64,000 bases of DNA from Tenrec ecaudatus (lineage: Eukaryota; Chordata; Mammalia; Afrosoricida; Tenrecidae): the NCBI RefSeq assembly GCF_050624435.1, contig NC_134535.1, positions 73,218,494 through 73,282,493 of the forward strand. The letters are read 5' to 3'. A program made the position numbers and the translations under genes. The stretch's first letter is position 1; each line of letters begins with the position of its first letter. Of this stretch, positions 12,004-23,471 are shown in pieces. The notes under the pieces are model-generated. The model saw nothing but the letters and a program-made list of their open reading frames with translations. It was not told the DNA's origin and did no database searches.

Positions 12004-12404
12004 CACCACTTGTCTGTCAGTTTGCCAAAACATGGTGATTTGTGTGTGGCTGTGATGCTAAAAACTATGTACCGAGTATTTATTTACAATATGAGCAGGG
12101 TCATCTATGGTGGGCAGGTTTCAGCAGAGCTTCTAGAATCAGACAGACAAGAAAGAAAGACCTGGTGGTCTATCACTGAATGGAAAAAGTTTGGCCATTG
12201 AAAACCTTGAACCTAACAGCAGAACTGTATTATAGCATGCCAAGAGCTGCTCACCTTGGAAAACACTGAGAGTATAACTGGGGAAGTGTTGCCTCCTCAA
12301 GGTAGACTCTACCTTAGTGATGTAGATGGAATAAAACTTTCATGGCCTTCATTTGCTCATGCGGCTGTACTCCAACGAGAAATGCAACACATAGAGAGAG
12401 AGAT

Positions 12405-12727
12405 TCTAGTCATTGTTGTTATTGTTTTCAGGTGCCATCAAATTGCTTCCTACTCCTGGCAGCCGACGTGCAGAATCACTGCCATGGTCCAGAAACAACC
12501 TCACCATCACGGCCCTGCTTGAGTGCATTGCTGCTGCCGTCGTGTCAGCCCATCTCATTGGTGGGCTTTCTTTTTATTTTTCTCAGCTACTTTACTAAAG
12601 ATTACGTCATTTTTCAGAAACTGGTGGGTCCCTTTTACCACTATTTCTACACAAACAAGAGACAAAGTTTAGCCATCTTCACTTCTAAGGAGTAATCTGG
12701 TTGTGCTTCTCATCCGACAATTTTGCT
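12405..12727 (-). mobile_element. RTE 3' end, antisense
   Basis: It begins at the RTE 3' terminus in antisense ('ttgttgttattgttttcagg'), continues through 'gtcagcccatctcattgg' and stops after about 320 bp. It lies between sense RTE blocks, so it is either a separate 5'-truncated insertion or part of an inversion. Confidence 0.75.
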
Positions 12728-13127
12728 AATGAGCTGAGATTGTTCGTGTTAAAGCATGAACTTGCTGAAAGTGGAGAGAACTGGAAGCACTTACTGATGA
12801 AAACAAAGACTGCAATCTTTGAATTGGATTTCACTTCAGCGGACAGAAAACAAAATCCTGGGTTAATAAGCAGCATCAAGATAAATTAAGAAAAGATTGG
12901 ATTTCATTTTTCTTAGATACACAATCAATATCTATGAAGTAATAGTCAAGAACTTAACATTAGACAAATTTACTGCGTAGAAACAAAACAACAAACCTCT
13001 TTAAAAATATTCAAAAGCATACATGTCACTTTGAAAACTACGGTGTGCCTGGCCCAGCCATGGTATTGTCATTGCCTCATCTGCCTATGACAATTGGACA
13101 ATAAATGTTTTTAAAAGACCAAAGAGG

Positions 13128-14117
13128 TGCCCGGCTATCAAAAGAGATAGTGTCTGGGGTCTTAAAGGCTTGAAGGTGAACAAGCGGCCATCTAGCTCAG
13201 AAGCAAAAAAACCCACATGGAAGAAGCACACCAGCCAGTGCGATCACGAGGTGCCAAGAGACCAGGTATAAGGCATCATGCAAAAAAAACAACAACGATA
13301 TAAGTGTGTGTATATATGTGTATATGTAGATGTATATATATACCATATTAAATGAAGGGGGAAGTGCAGAGTGGAGACCCAAGGCCCAAGTGTCGGCCAA
13401 TGGAGAGCCCCTCATAGAGGCGTTTAGGAGAGGAGATGGGTTAATTAGGGTGCGAGGTAGTACCGATGGGGAACACAGCTTTCCCCCAGTTCCTGGATGC
13501 TTCCTCCCCCCAACTACCATGATCCGAATTCTACCTTGCAGGCCTGGATAGGACAGAGGCTGTACACTGGTGCATATGGGGGCTGGAGGTACAGGGAATC
13601 CAGGGTGGATGATACCTTCAGGACCAAGAGTGTGAGGGACGATGCTGGGAAAGTGGAGGGTGAGTGGGTTGGAAGGGGGGAACTGATTTCAAGGATCCAC
13701 ATGTGACCTCTTCCCTGGGAGAGGGACAGCAGAGAAGGGGGGAAGGGAGACTCCGGATAGGGCAAGATATGACAAAATAACGAGGTATAAATTACCAAGG
13801 GCACATGAGGGAGGGGGGAAAGGGGAGGGAGGGAATAAAAAAGGAGGACCTAATGCAAGGGGCTTGGGTGGAGAGCAAATGCTTTGAGAATGATTGGGGC
13901 AGGGAATGTATGGATGTGCTTTATACAATTGATGTATGTATATGTATGGATGGTGATAAGAGTTGTATGGGTCCGTAATAAAATGTAAAAAAAGAAAAGA
14001 GGAGAAAAAATGATTAGGGCAGGGACTGTACAGATGTGCTTTATACAATTGATGTATGTATATGTATGAACTGTGATAAGAATTGTATGAGCCCCTAATA
14101 AATTGTTAAAAAAAAAA
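13128..14117 (+). mobile_element. 5'-truncated young L1 with duplicated 3' end and clear TSD
   Basis: The flanks are GACCAAAGAGG on both sides (13117-13127 and 14118-14128), and the A-rich sequence before the left copy may extend this further. The body is L1 3' UTR sequence. The terminal block 'ttatacaattgatgtatg' through 'taataaa' appears twice, ending near 13985 and again near 14110, each followed by an A-tract. It was inserted into an RTE element whose sequence continues on both sides. Confidence 0.92.
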
Positions 14118-14619
14118 GACCAAAGAGGAATTCATACCTTTGAATTATAGGATGTTGGTGACAAGGATTGAATGGCCCGTGACCTGCCAGGAAAATTAAC
14201 AGATCTAACATGGAAGAAAGGTAGCGAAAGTGCTCCTTAGCAGTAAGGATGGAGAGAATTCATCACAGGTACTACAGACATGTTATCAGGATGGGCCGGT
14301 CCATGGAGAAAGACATTGAAAGGTATGCTTGCAAAGTAGTGGGTTACTGATAAAAAGGAAGGAAGAGCTTCAAGGACACGGGTTGACACAGTGCCTGCTC
14401 AACAGGCTCACGCCCAGCAACTATTGTGAGGTTGATGTGGGACCAGGTAATGTTTGTTCTGCTGCAGATAGGATTGATCCGATTCCAAAGGCACTCAGTG
14501 GTGCCTAACAACCAGAGCAGCAAGATCTTCTCATTATAGTGAGCCACATTAATGTTGCCATTTAAATGTGGTAGGTGATATACATTTCTTAGACTAGATG
14601 CAGAATAGTATTAGGAGGA

Positions 14620-14830
14620 AGGGAACTAGCATTAATCGAGCATGGAGTTATGTGTGTCAATTACTTTCAACATGTTATTTCATTGCATAACTGTATGTAA
14701 TGAATATTTTATTCTTCATTTTACAGATGAGACAGCTGAGCCTCAAAATGATGTACCTAGGTATCTGAAGTGGATTTTGTGTCCTGTCTGACTCCATAGG
14801 CCATCTATAATCTTTTCACTTCCCCGTGCA
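14620..14830 (+). mobile_element. MIR
   Basis: It contains 'cattttacagatgagacagc', preceded by a 'ttatttcattgcataac'-like segment. This fits the MIR core in sense; the copy is diverged. Confidence 0.65.
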
Positions 14831-14944
14831 GTCTCCCTAGGAATACACCACAGATTAGTGCCTTGGACAATATCCACTTTAACACAGGTTTACAGTCATA
14901 AAATATCTTATAATATTTCGTCACCCAACCATAAACTACATGAT

Positions 14945-15135
14945 AAGCTCTAGGTGGTAAAATAGTTAAGCCCTAGGCTTGCTAACCGGAAGACTAGTGG
15001 TTCAAGCCCACCCAGGGTCTCCATGCGATAAAGACCTGCTTCATAAAAGTACAGCCTACGAAACCCTGTGTGGCAGTTCTCCTTGTTTAGAGAGGACGCT
15101 GTGGGCTGTAAATGACTCAACAGCACCATATTTTC
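14945..15135 (+). mobile_element. AfroSINE
   Basis: 'taggcttgctaaccggaag', 'gtggttcaagcccaccc' and 'aaaccctgtgtggcagttc' appear in SINE order. The tail is diverged. Confidence 0.8.
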
Positions 15136-16334
15136 TAGCAAGAGATCAATCAAAATAACTCATCAATAAAAAGTGTAAAACCGATTAACTAGATCTCCAA
15201 TGAGGGTAACATAAGGCTACCGTCCCCGTGAAGGTAAGTCAGACATTCAAGCCTAGAAACATGATTGAGATGCGATTCCTCTACCTTGCGTACTCGATCT
15301 TTCAAGATGCAGAGAATAAAGGGGCATGACACCAGAATGGATGGCACATCTCAGTGCAATCAGTCGCTTGCAAGGATCTGGATTTTCCTAATTTCATGCC
15401 TGTCTTAAAGCATATGAGCAGCAATTGACACATTCTAAATCCTGGACTACCCCTGAAGGTATGGAAGTGACTTAGAAACAGTCTTTGCTTCCAAAAGTTT
15501 GCAGTCGCACTATGAGGTCAAGGCAAGCATTCTAATCCCTAAAACAACAAGGAAAGCGTCACACATGTCCTAGAGGGAGACTCAGACATGTCCAAAGGCA
15601 ACAGTAATAAGTCCATGGTGGCTTTTATTTGGAATATGTAAGATAAGTAGAACTTTAACTGATGGATTTGGAGAAGTGGGGCACCAGAGGACGCATAAAG
15701 GAGCTGGACCTTCCAGAACTAGTTCCTCATTCCCTATGGCTTCCATTTGCAATAGGCTATCATACTGTGGAGGGCTGGCACACAGCAGTAAAGATTTTTG
15801 TATGTAACTTGGGACCTTTGAAAGAGCTGTTCCCATGTTACAGAAAGTTCTGAAACTAAACTACAATGTATCATTTTCAGCCATGAATCTATTAACCAGT
15901 TCCCTCACTCTTTACTTTCCACTCGTCAGCGGCAACAGACATCTCAAGTTCCAGTCAACACCTGAAAAGTAATTTCCTCACTCCCCACACCTCTTGAAAA
16001 ATTTAATTGGTCATACTTTCGAAATAGAATGAACAGAGTGATAGAGAATGAAGTGGTGGCAGGAGGCATCCGTAGCAGGAGATTGTACAAAGGAAGAGAT
16101 GAAAGTCTTTTAATATGAGAAGAAGTCTGGGTGCCTGGCCCTTTCCCTGGCCCACCCCTCTGACTCTGCAGCAGAAAGTGGGACTCAACCAGTGAGAGAA
16201 ACAGCCCCCATGCTCCTTAGAATTCAGTGGACTCAAGCCATGAGCAGAGTAGTAAACTATTTGACTATTGAGTCAGACAGATCACGGTTTGGATATATGC
16301 TAACTGGCTGTATAAACCAAAGTACCATAAGTCA
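15136..16334. other. Unique intergenic stretch
   Basis: No interspersed repeat is recognised. Overlapping open frames occur on both strands at 15582-15853, but they lack a known domain and have no splice or promoter context, so I treat them as chance. Confidence 0.45.
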
Positions 16335-16450
16335 GAAGAACCTTCCTGACCCTTAGTTTTCTTGTCTGTGGACTGGGAATGCCAGTAGTACTTAGCCTCG
16401 TGTAATTACTAAACAGAAGAAATGAAATGATGAAAAATAAAAGCATTTAG
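16335..16450 (-). mobile_element. MIR
   Basis: 'cccttagttttcttgtctg' followed by 'gtagtacttagcctcgtg' is the antisense 3' part of a MIR. Confidence 0.6.
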
Positions 16451-16472
16451 TCAAGGTAGCCTTATATTCAAA

Positions 16473-16610
16473 ATCAAACACACTGCCTACAAGTTGATTC
16501 CAACTCTTAGTGACCTGTTGTAAGGTTTCTACAGAATGAATGATGGCTTTGAACAGTTAACTTTGCAGCTAACAAGCCAATGCCTAAAGCACAGCACCAT
16601 CAGGACACTT
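16473..16610 (-). mobile_element. AfroSINE, partial
   Basis: It begins with the antisense tail ('cacactgcctacaagttgat', 'ccaactcttagtgacc') and reaches the antisense head ('agctaacaagccaatgcc'). The middle is partly deleted. Confidence 0.7.
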
Positions 16611-17639
16611 TCAATGATCCCTATAGACATCTTCTATTGTTATCTACAACTTAAAATAGAAATAGAGGTCAGCTACGCTAACCCTCGCCTTTTTTCAGAT
16701 AATGGAAAAGACAAACCCTCCTGTGAACTCAGTGCCTGTATATCAGAAACATTTTACAGTGGCAAATCGTTAGTTGATGTCTTAGAAGAGAGGATACTCC
16801 TGGGGACTATGGGTACTTTAATGGTACTCCAGAGAAATTTTACAAACAAAATTACAATGTAACATGTAAAATGAAAGATTGAAGGAGTAAGAGCTGATTT
16901 TGGTGAACATTCAACATTCAGAGTCTAGAACTAAATGAAATCCAGGTTCGCTGAAGTGAGACTCTTAGAATGCCTTCTGATCTAATCCCTCGCTACACAC
17001 ACGCAGGTCAGATACCATGGTTCTTACAAAGGCACAGTTCACACCTATCCCTTTGTATTACTTGGAGCATCTAAAAGATGTCAAGAGCCTGAGGCGTCCA
17101 TGCTGCATGACGTGTGACTGGAGAGCACTAGCAAGACCAGCCGTGCCTGTGTCCATGAGGAGCAGCAGGAGCTGACCATCACAGGGAGGGGAGAGGAGGG
17201 GGGCAGAGGCTGCATTGTGTGGTGGAAGGTGGGAAACTCATTTTGAAGAGTGAGAATCGCAACGCTATGTAAAGCAAACAAAGACCATAGGACTTCGATC
17301 TGCATTTATGACTGGAAGACCCCAAGAGGCTTTGGAGGGGACCATATTTAACACACCTGGCCACAAGTTCTTCTGGCCCTAACTTGAGGAGTTCAGTAAC
17401 CTGAGTAAGACTCCCACTGTGCCTTAACTTCTCTGAAAGTGACCAAATTAAAGCATGTTGGCAAATGGAAATGCCCCCAAAGGGAGCACTTATGACAATT
17501 CAAAACTGTAGCTTAAGGTTACTTTATAGAAATCCTCTCACTTAGCCAAAGAACCAAAATGCTTATGATCATTAAAAAACAGTTCTCCAAAAGGCCCAGC
17601 ATTTGACTTCATGCTATTTTTTACAGGCAGGTGTACATT
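16611..17639. other. Unique intergenic stretch
   Basis: I see no repeat or coding region I can name. Frames at 17081-17364 on the minus strand overlap one another in different phases and share no family likeness. Confidence 0.45.
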
Positions 17640-17751
17640 GTTGTAACTGTTGTTGTTGGGTGCTGCCACGACAGTTCTGTCTCATAATAACCCTGAGACA
17701 ACAACAGAACAAAACATTTCCCAGTCCTCACGGTCATTGCTGTTTGAGCTC
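17640..17751 (-). mobile_element. RTE 3' end, antisense
   Basis: It starts at 'tgttgtaactgttgttgtt', followed by 'gggtgctgccacgacagttc' and 'aacaaaacatttcccagtcc', the antisense RTE terminus. It stops at the left end of the adjoining LTR, which may have inserted into it. Confidence 0.7.
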
Positions 17752-18140
17752 TGTGGTAGTTACATACATTCATGTCAACTTGAAGTGTAGGGGTGGAGTC
17801 TAGCCTGTCAATCAGGGAACAGCCTGATGGTACCTACTTGTGGGCATGACCTCCTCATAAAGAGGGTTCTGGGAACCTCCCCCTCCCCCCTCTCTCTGCC
17901 TTCATCTTCCTGCTGGAAAGCCACTCTGAGACCTGCATGAGTCCTGGAGATGCGTTCACTGCCATTGGATCCACAAGACTTTACACTCACTGGCTAGTGA
18001 TGTTCCTGTATTCTGCACCATTGCATGGGGCTTTGTGAGTTTGAAGAGGAACTTAAAGACTAGGATCAGACTGACAGACTTGAGTGGGAGTGGGATGGGA
18101 TGTTTGATTGATGCATAATTACTTCGTGATCTATGTAGAG
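17752..18140 (+). mobile_element. Solo LTR, family 1 copy C, 3'-truncated
   Basis: It starts TGTGGTAGTTACATACATT and follows the family through 'gcattgcatggggctttgtg' and 'gggatgtttgattgatgca'. It then breaks off just before the mariner relic and the usual ACTAACACA end is missing. Confidence 0.8.
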
Positions 18141-18144
18141 ATAC

Positions 18145-18890
18145 CCACAAAAAATAGAATGTTTTTCAAAACTATTTAACGTTTTTTACAAAACAACCTT
18201 ACCGTTTTCAGTCTTCTCCATTACACATAATACATTTGTCAAATCTGTGATTCCATTCTTGGAAACATTTTTCAAACTCATCTGTGTGGATGGCTGACAG
18301 GACCTCCCTTGTTTTTTAATTCACCTCTTCCATGTCATCAAATCGCTGTCCTTCCATGTCCCTCTACATTCAAAGAAACAAAACAATGGTTGCACAGAGT
18401 GATGTCAGATGAGTAAGGTTCATGGGGAAAGAGAGACATGCTGTTCTTTTCCGAAAACTGGTGCACTGAGATGGCTATGCGAGCAGGTGCATTGTCATGG
18501 TGGCAAAGCAGTCCCCTCTTCTGCCACAAATCAGGCCTTTTTTGTCACGAACTGTTCCACAATCTTTTCAGAAGATTAAATAGAATCTAAATTCTCTAAG
18601 TAGAAAGCTTGATTAACAGTCTGCCCTGGTGTAACAAACTCCAAATGCACTGTGAGTCCACATTTTCATCCCTTCGAGAAGTTGAAGTTGATGGACATCC
18701 AGAACAAGGTTTGTCATCAATCGACATTGCACCTTTTTTTGGAATGAGAAAACTACTTGCACACTTGAGCTTTTCCCATAGCGCTGCCCTTGTGAGCTGT
18801 GTTCAACATCACAACAGTTTCTGCAGCATTTTTCCTGAGCAAAATTTCACAGCTGCATGCTATGTATAATACATTAAGCCCAACATTATC
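18145..18890 (-). mobile_element. Mariner transposon relic with broken transposase
   Basis: Minus-strand translation in shifting frames gives mariner transposase segments: an N-terminal helix-turn-helix part, then 'KAQVCKWF' and 'GAMSIDDKPCSG'-like sequence, and near 18360-18520 the 'HHDNAPA' block with a following 'PYSSD' in place of the usual PYSPD. HDNA includes the second catalytic aspartate of DD34D transposases. Frameshifts and an internal gap make it inactive. TIRs are not clear. Confidence 0.8.
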
Positions 18891-18946
18891 ATTCAGAAGC
18901 ATGAATTCTCCTTCACTCTTCTTTATTCCTTGTCACGCTTTTGCGT

Positions 18947-19145
18947 GCGAGCCCTGTGGTGCTGTGGTTATGAATTGGGGTGCCAATAATGAAGTCAGCA
19001 TTTCAAAACCACGAATGGCTCCACTGGAGAAAGATGAGACTTTCTACTCCCAGAAAGAGTTATAGTCTCAGAAACGGGAAGTTCTACACTGGCCAACAGG
19101 GTCCCTATGAGTCAGAATTGACTCGATGCAGTGAAGTTTAGGAAG
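18947..19145 (+). mobile_element. AfroSINE
   Basis: 'gcgagccctgtggtgctgtg', 'ggctccactggagaaagatg', 'gggtccctatgagtcagaat' and 'tgactcgatgcagtg' occur in order. Near full length. Confidence 0.88.
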
Positions 19146-19184
19146 GCTATTGAAAATACCATGACTAAATTGGTCAGTACATAT

Positions 19185-19830
19185 CAATGTGTATGAGTGC
19201 AGAGTGGAGACCCAAAGCCCACCTGTAGACAATTGGACATCCCCTTACAGAAGGGTCACAAGGAAGAGACGAGCCAGCCAGGGTGCAGTATAGCACTGAT
19301 AAAACATATATCTTTCCTCTAGTTCTTTATGCTCCCCCTCCCCACTATTATGACCCCAGTTCAACCTTACAAATCCAGCTAAACTAGAGCATGTACGTGG
19401 GTACAGATAAGAGCTGGAAACACAGGGAATCCAGGACAGATAAACTCCTCAGGACCAATAATGAGAGTAGCAATAACAGGAGAGGATGGGGAAGGTGGGG
19501 GGAGAAAGGGGAAACTGATCACAATGATCTACATATAATTGCCTCCCAGGGGGGTGAACAACAGAAAAGTGGGTGAAGGGAGACATCAGTCAGAGTAAGA
19601 CATGAAAAAAATAATAATAATACTAAATTATCAAGGGTTCATGAGAGAGGGGAAGGGAGGGGGGAAATGAGGATCTGATACCAATGGCTCAAGTAGAAAG
19701 AAAATGTTTTGAAAATGATTATGGCAACATATGTACAAATGTGCTTGACACAATGGATGGATGGATGGATGGATGAATGGATGGTGATAAGAGCTGTATG
19801 AGCCCCCAATAAAATGATTTTTAAATAAAG
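19185..19830 (+). mobile_element. 5'-truncated young L1 (3' UTR end)
   Basis: It is colinear with the last 0.65 kb of the young L1 3' UTR ('gcagagtggagacccaaagc', 'aaatccagctaaactagagc', terminal 'cccccaataaaatg'). A short (GGAT)n run at about 19754-19785 has expanded within it. Confidence 0.88.
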
Positions 19831-19854
19831 AAAGAAAATAGACTGTGAACGTAC

Positions 19855-20630
19855 TTAAAAATAGATAGATAAATCAATTGGTCTGTGCACTCCAGTCCTC
19901 AAAGTGCCACCTCTGCTTTTAGACAGTTTAAAGAGGTCTTTCACAGCAGATTTTCCCAATGCAATCCGTCCTTTGATTACTTTACTGCTGCTCTCATGGA
20001 TGTTGATTATGGATCCAAGTAAAAAGGAAACCTTTGACAACTTCAATATTCTTACTATGCATAATAATATTGCTTATTGATTCAGTAGAGAGGCCTTTTG
20101 TTTTCTGTATGTTGAGATGTAATCCAAACTGAAGGCTGTGTTCATTGGGAAGTGCTTCACGTGCTCTTTGCTTTCAGCAAAGACCGTTCTGTCATGTGTA
20201 CATCACAGGCTATTAATGAGTCTTCCTCCAGTCCTGACGCCACATTCGTCTTCATATAATCCAACTTCTCAGATTGTTTGCTCAGCGTGCAGATTGAATA
20301 TAGTGAAAGGATAACGCCAACGCACACCTTTCCTGACCGTACCGTACAGTACCCTCTTGTCCTGTTCAATGATTGCCTCTGGCTCTGTGTACATTTTCTA
20401 GCGGAGCGTAGTTAAGGGCTCAGCACCTCCCATTCTTTGCAATGTTATCCAAAATTAGTTATAATGCACACAATTTTCATAGTCAATTGATTTAGCCCAA
20501 ATCAATGTGATATCAGCAAGAATTCCAAGTCCTTTACTAAATCTGACTTGAATGCTTGTATTTCCCTATCACCGTAGAGCTGCAACCATGTTCTTTTTCA
20601 ACAGCATTTTACTTGCGCACTATATAAATG
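19855..20630 (-). mobile_element. RTE-type LINE fragment, reverse transcriptase region
   Basis: On the minus strand, an open frame at 20157-20369 carries RTE reverse transcriptase sequence ('RSGKVCVGVILSLYSICTL', 'EKLDYMKTNVASGLEEDSL'). The flanking plus-strand text 'agtcctcaaagtgccacc' and 'tgttgagatgtaatccaaac' matches the antisense of the same family. Stops and indels are present. It also serves as an intact comparator for the RTE copy split by the big L1. Confidence 0.82.
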
Positions 20631-21424
20631 ATGTCTGCGTAGAGATCGAGGCTTATGCTTGTTTCCATGAAGCTTCCAAGTGTTTTGACAAATCATCTAC
20701 CAAGCTCAAGCCTAGGAACGTCCTTGAAGAAGATGCTGACAGAAGCAGTAACAAAACAGTTGCAACACAGAGGACCCCTGAACCTTCTTAAACCCCTTCT
20801 ACTTCTAACATGAAAAGAGAGAGCAGATAAACTACTTTGAAAGCCTCTGAGACGAAGGTTGCAAGATTAAAGGGACGTTCCTAACAGGTCTTAGAACTGT
20901 GAACCATATCCAAAGAAGACTGAGTTTTTACATCTCCATTCAATACCCAGACAGTTTCTCTCGTTCCAGAACCCTGATTTGTTGGACCAATATATGATTC
21001 ATTTAGTTAGCATCCCTTTCCCACACGAAGTAAATATATCCATGTAGCCCATGCATGGAGAGGAGCTATTGATTTTTATTATGAAAAAAGCAGACTAGGT
21101 GAACTGTACACTTGGATTTAATTACTTTTGTCCGCAGTCCAATGACCTCCAGTGTAAAGCAGGAAGAAGCAGCTACGGCAGAGAAGGGGGAAATCTCCAT
21201 CATCAAGAGACTGACTAGAGTAGTGTGTGCCCTCAATTTGGCTGGACTGGGATTTTACCTTAGGTAGTGTTTTTCATGAGTCTGCTCGAGGAATGGAGAA
21301 TCAATTATTAAAGCAAAAGATCTTTAACTTCAAATGAAAACTCACAAGTTAGCAGAGTGAGTTTGACTTTTATATTGTAGTCTGTTACAGCTAGAAGAGA
21401 CTTTTTAAAAGTTGCCTCCAATTC
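20631..21424. other. Intergenic, unassigned
   Basis: No named repeat. The 79-residue frame at 20552-20791 starts inside the RTE relic and runs into this stretch, and is not supported as a gene. Confidence 0.4.
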
Positions 21425-21530
21425 TTTCATTTTACAGATGTGGAAAATGGGACCCCGAAGAGCATAGGTGACTTGCTCAAGGTCACGCTTCTTAGAAATG
21501 GCCTTTCCAACTCTGAGACAGTGACTTTCA
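21425..21530 (+). mobile_element. MIR
   Basis: 'cattttacagatgtggaaaa' followed by 'gacttgctcaaggtcacgc' is the MIR core in sense. Confidence 0.65.
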
Positions 21531-21631
21531 AGTGAGCGTGGCCAAGTAAAATACCATCAAAAGGTGCGCTTCCACTGCTGTTACTAAAGATGCCCAGGTC
21601 AAGCAGACTTCCTTCCCTTTCTTTCCCTAAA

Positions 21632-21832
21632 GGTGCAAACACTCAGCTGCTAACAGAAAGGTTGACGGTTTCAGTGACCCCAGAGATGCCTCAGGAAAAA
21701 AAGCCTGGCGATCAAGTTCTTTAAAAATCAGCCACTGCGAGCCAGCAAGCCCTCTGTGACTCTCACTGTCCTCTGATACACGCCAGGTCCTCATGAATCT
21801 GACACTACTCGACAGCAACTGGATTGTTTAAT
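21632..21832 (+). mobile_element. AfroSINE, variant subfamily
   Basis: 'cagctgctaacagaaaggtt', 'gcctggcgatcaagttctt', 'atcagccactgcgagcc' and 'ctcgacagcaactgg' are the landmarks of the AfroSINE variant with the 'tctttaaaaatcagcca' middle. Confidence 0.8.
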
Positions 21833-22253
21833 TGTATTTTCTTTCTAAAGGAAACAACACTCCATTTCCTGATTATAATGTCAGGGACCTCTGGTTTTAA
21901 AACTGAATTGTGCTCAAAATCTCTGTAAACCAGTGGACTTGAAATTGAACGGCATCTTCCTCGGAGGAATAGTGTTATAATGGCAGGAGGAGGCTGCGCC
22001 AACTCAGACAGTTACTTAAATCATAACGAAACTGCAACACCACAGATACTACAGAAAACGTGCTAAAAGCTGTGTTTCTTTTTTAACTCTTATCATTCAC
22101 AATTCTGAGGAAATTCATTTGAAAGTAAAGAAGCAGCTTTTAGTTATCTTAAAAGTTGATGCTTAAAAAGAACTAGTTTAAATAGTTTTTATTCAACAAG
22201 AATATCCTGGGAACCATCACGGGTAGGAAAAACCAAAATTAAGTGTCTACCTT
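21833..22253. other. Intergenic, unassigned
   Basis: AT-rich unique sequence between an AfroSINE and an LTR. Nothing further is recognised. Confidence 0.4.
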
Positions 22254-22403
22254 TGTGGTAGTCACGCAATTTCATGTCAACTTGATAAAAGAATGAAGGC
22301 ATGAAGTCTAGCCTGTCAATCAGGTCATAGCCTGATGATCCCTCCTTGTGGGCGTGGCCTTCTCATTAGGATTCTGGGAACTCTCTCTTGATTCTGCCAT
22401 CAG

Positions 22404-22466
<63 letters not shown>

Positions 22467-22832
22467 TCTCCCTCCCTCCCTCCCTCTTGCACATTCCTGT
22501 TGACAAGCCACATGGACCCGCAGTGATTGATGGCAGCCAGTGCCCTGGAGACACTTCCTGACTGATCCATAAGATTTTCCACCCACCAAACTGATCTTCC
22601 TGCATTGGGCATCATTGCATGTGCTGCATGAGTCTAAAGAATAATTTATGGACTAGTATAGGACATTCAGACTAATATCGGGCTAGTATCAGGCTAACAT
22701 CAGAATTATGACTTGATCTGGACTGGGACGGGATATTTTCTCGATATACTATTGCTCTTTGATATGAAGCTCACTCTTACACACAGATGAGTGTCAATGA
22801 ATTTGTTTCTCAATCCAGCCCAGTCTAACACA
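22254..22832 (+). mobile_element. Solo LTR, family 1 copy D
   Basis: It starts TGTGGTAGTCACGCAATTTC and ends CAGTCTAACACA. The flanks 'acctt' and 'acctc' give a 4/5 match for the TSD. The copy is lengthened by a large pyrimidine microsatellite in its middle. Confidence 0.88.
22406..22490 (+). repeat. (CT)n / (CCCT)n microsatellite inside an LTR
   Basis: About 30 CT units pass into CCCT units. Other copies of the LTR have a short pyrimidine-rich tract at this position, so the array probably grew from LTR sequence. Arg-Glu repeats in minus-strand frames are translation of this tract. Confidence 0.95.
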
Positions 22833-23471
22833 ACCTCCAAGAAACTAAGGAAGCCTTGGAGGGTCAGAAAAGCAAAGAGACTTAGAGATGGCTCTAAGTG
22901 CTGGTGTAGCACAACTGTCTGGGCAGATCAGGGAGCCTTTGCAGAAGAGGTGGCATCTAATTCAGTGCTCAAAGGAAGAGCAGAAGTTTGATAGAAAATG
23001 AATAAAGAAATGCCATTCCAGTAAGTAAAAATAAATACATTGAGGCTATTCTGCTGATAACTTAGCACTCTACGGGACTCATTATTTCTCATTTCATTTA
23101 AGAAGGCGGAACCTCCCTCTTTTCCTTATCACGTCTCTAGAGCTACTCCTGGTTCTTAGCCACAACAAAGGCCACATTCATTTATGAATGAAAGAAAAAA
23201 AGGAGAAAGCCAAAAGGAAAGAGTACATGAGCCAGAACTGTAAAATGAGCTGCAGGATCCCGATCAAATGCCAGGTGTTTGCCATCGCTGTAGAAAGTCA
23301 AGTTCCTGATTCGTTTAATCTTCCAGAACACAATATGTAAATTTTAGTCTGAGTTAAAAGTCACAAAGTTAACCCCCAGTGTCACTCCTGGGTCTCCAAA
23401 TGGTGTAAAGAAAGATAAGAGAGGTCAGAGGTCAGTCCGTATGTTTAATTTGGACCTAACGCGCACCCAAA
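22833..23471. other. Intergenic, unassigned
   Basis: Unique sequence with no recognisable gene. No MIR, L2 or AfroSINE signature is clear. Confidence 0.4.

Larger units (their letters stand above)
12004..14535 (+). mobile_element. RTE-type LINE (afrotherian RTE1/BovB-related), interrupted
   Basis: Three sense blocks lie in element order. 12004-12395 is the 5' region ('cttgtctgtcagtttgcc'). 12735-13127 is the distal reverse transcriptase region ('gcttactgatga'-type block then 'tgtcactttgaaaactacgg'). 14118-14535 is the 3' part ('aagtgctccttagcagtaag', 'ggcactcagtggtgccta'). The last two are exactly continuous once the L1 at 13128-14117 is removed. The central ORF is missing and an antisense RTE 3' end sits between the first two blocks. 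Not functional. Confidence 0.82.

Noticed and set aside
22320-22615. Frames rich in Arg-Glu repeats on the minus strand
   Set aside because: They are translation of the (CT)n microsatellite within an LTR.
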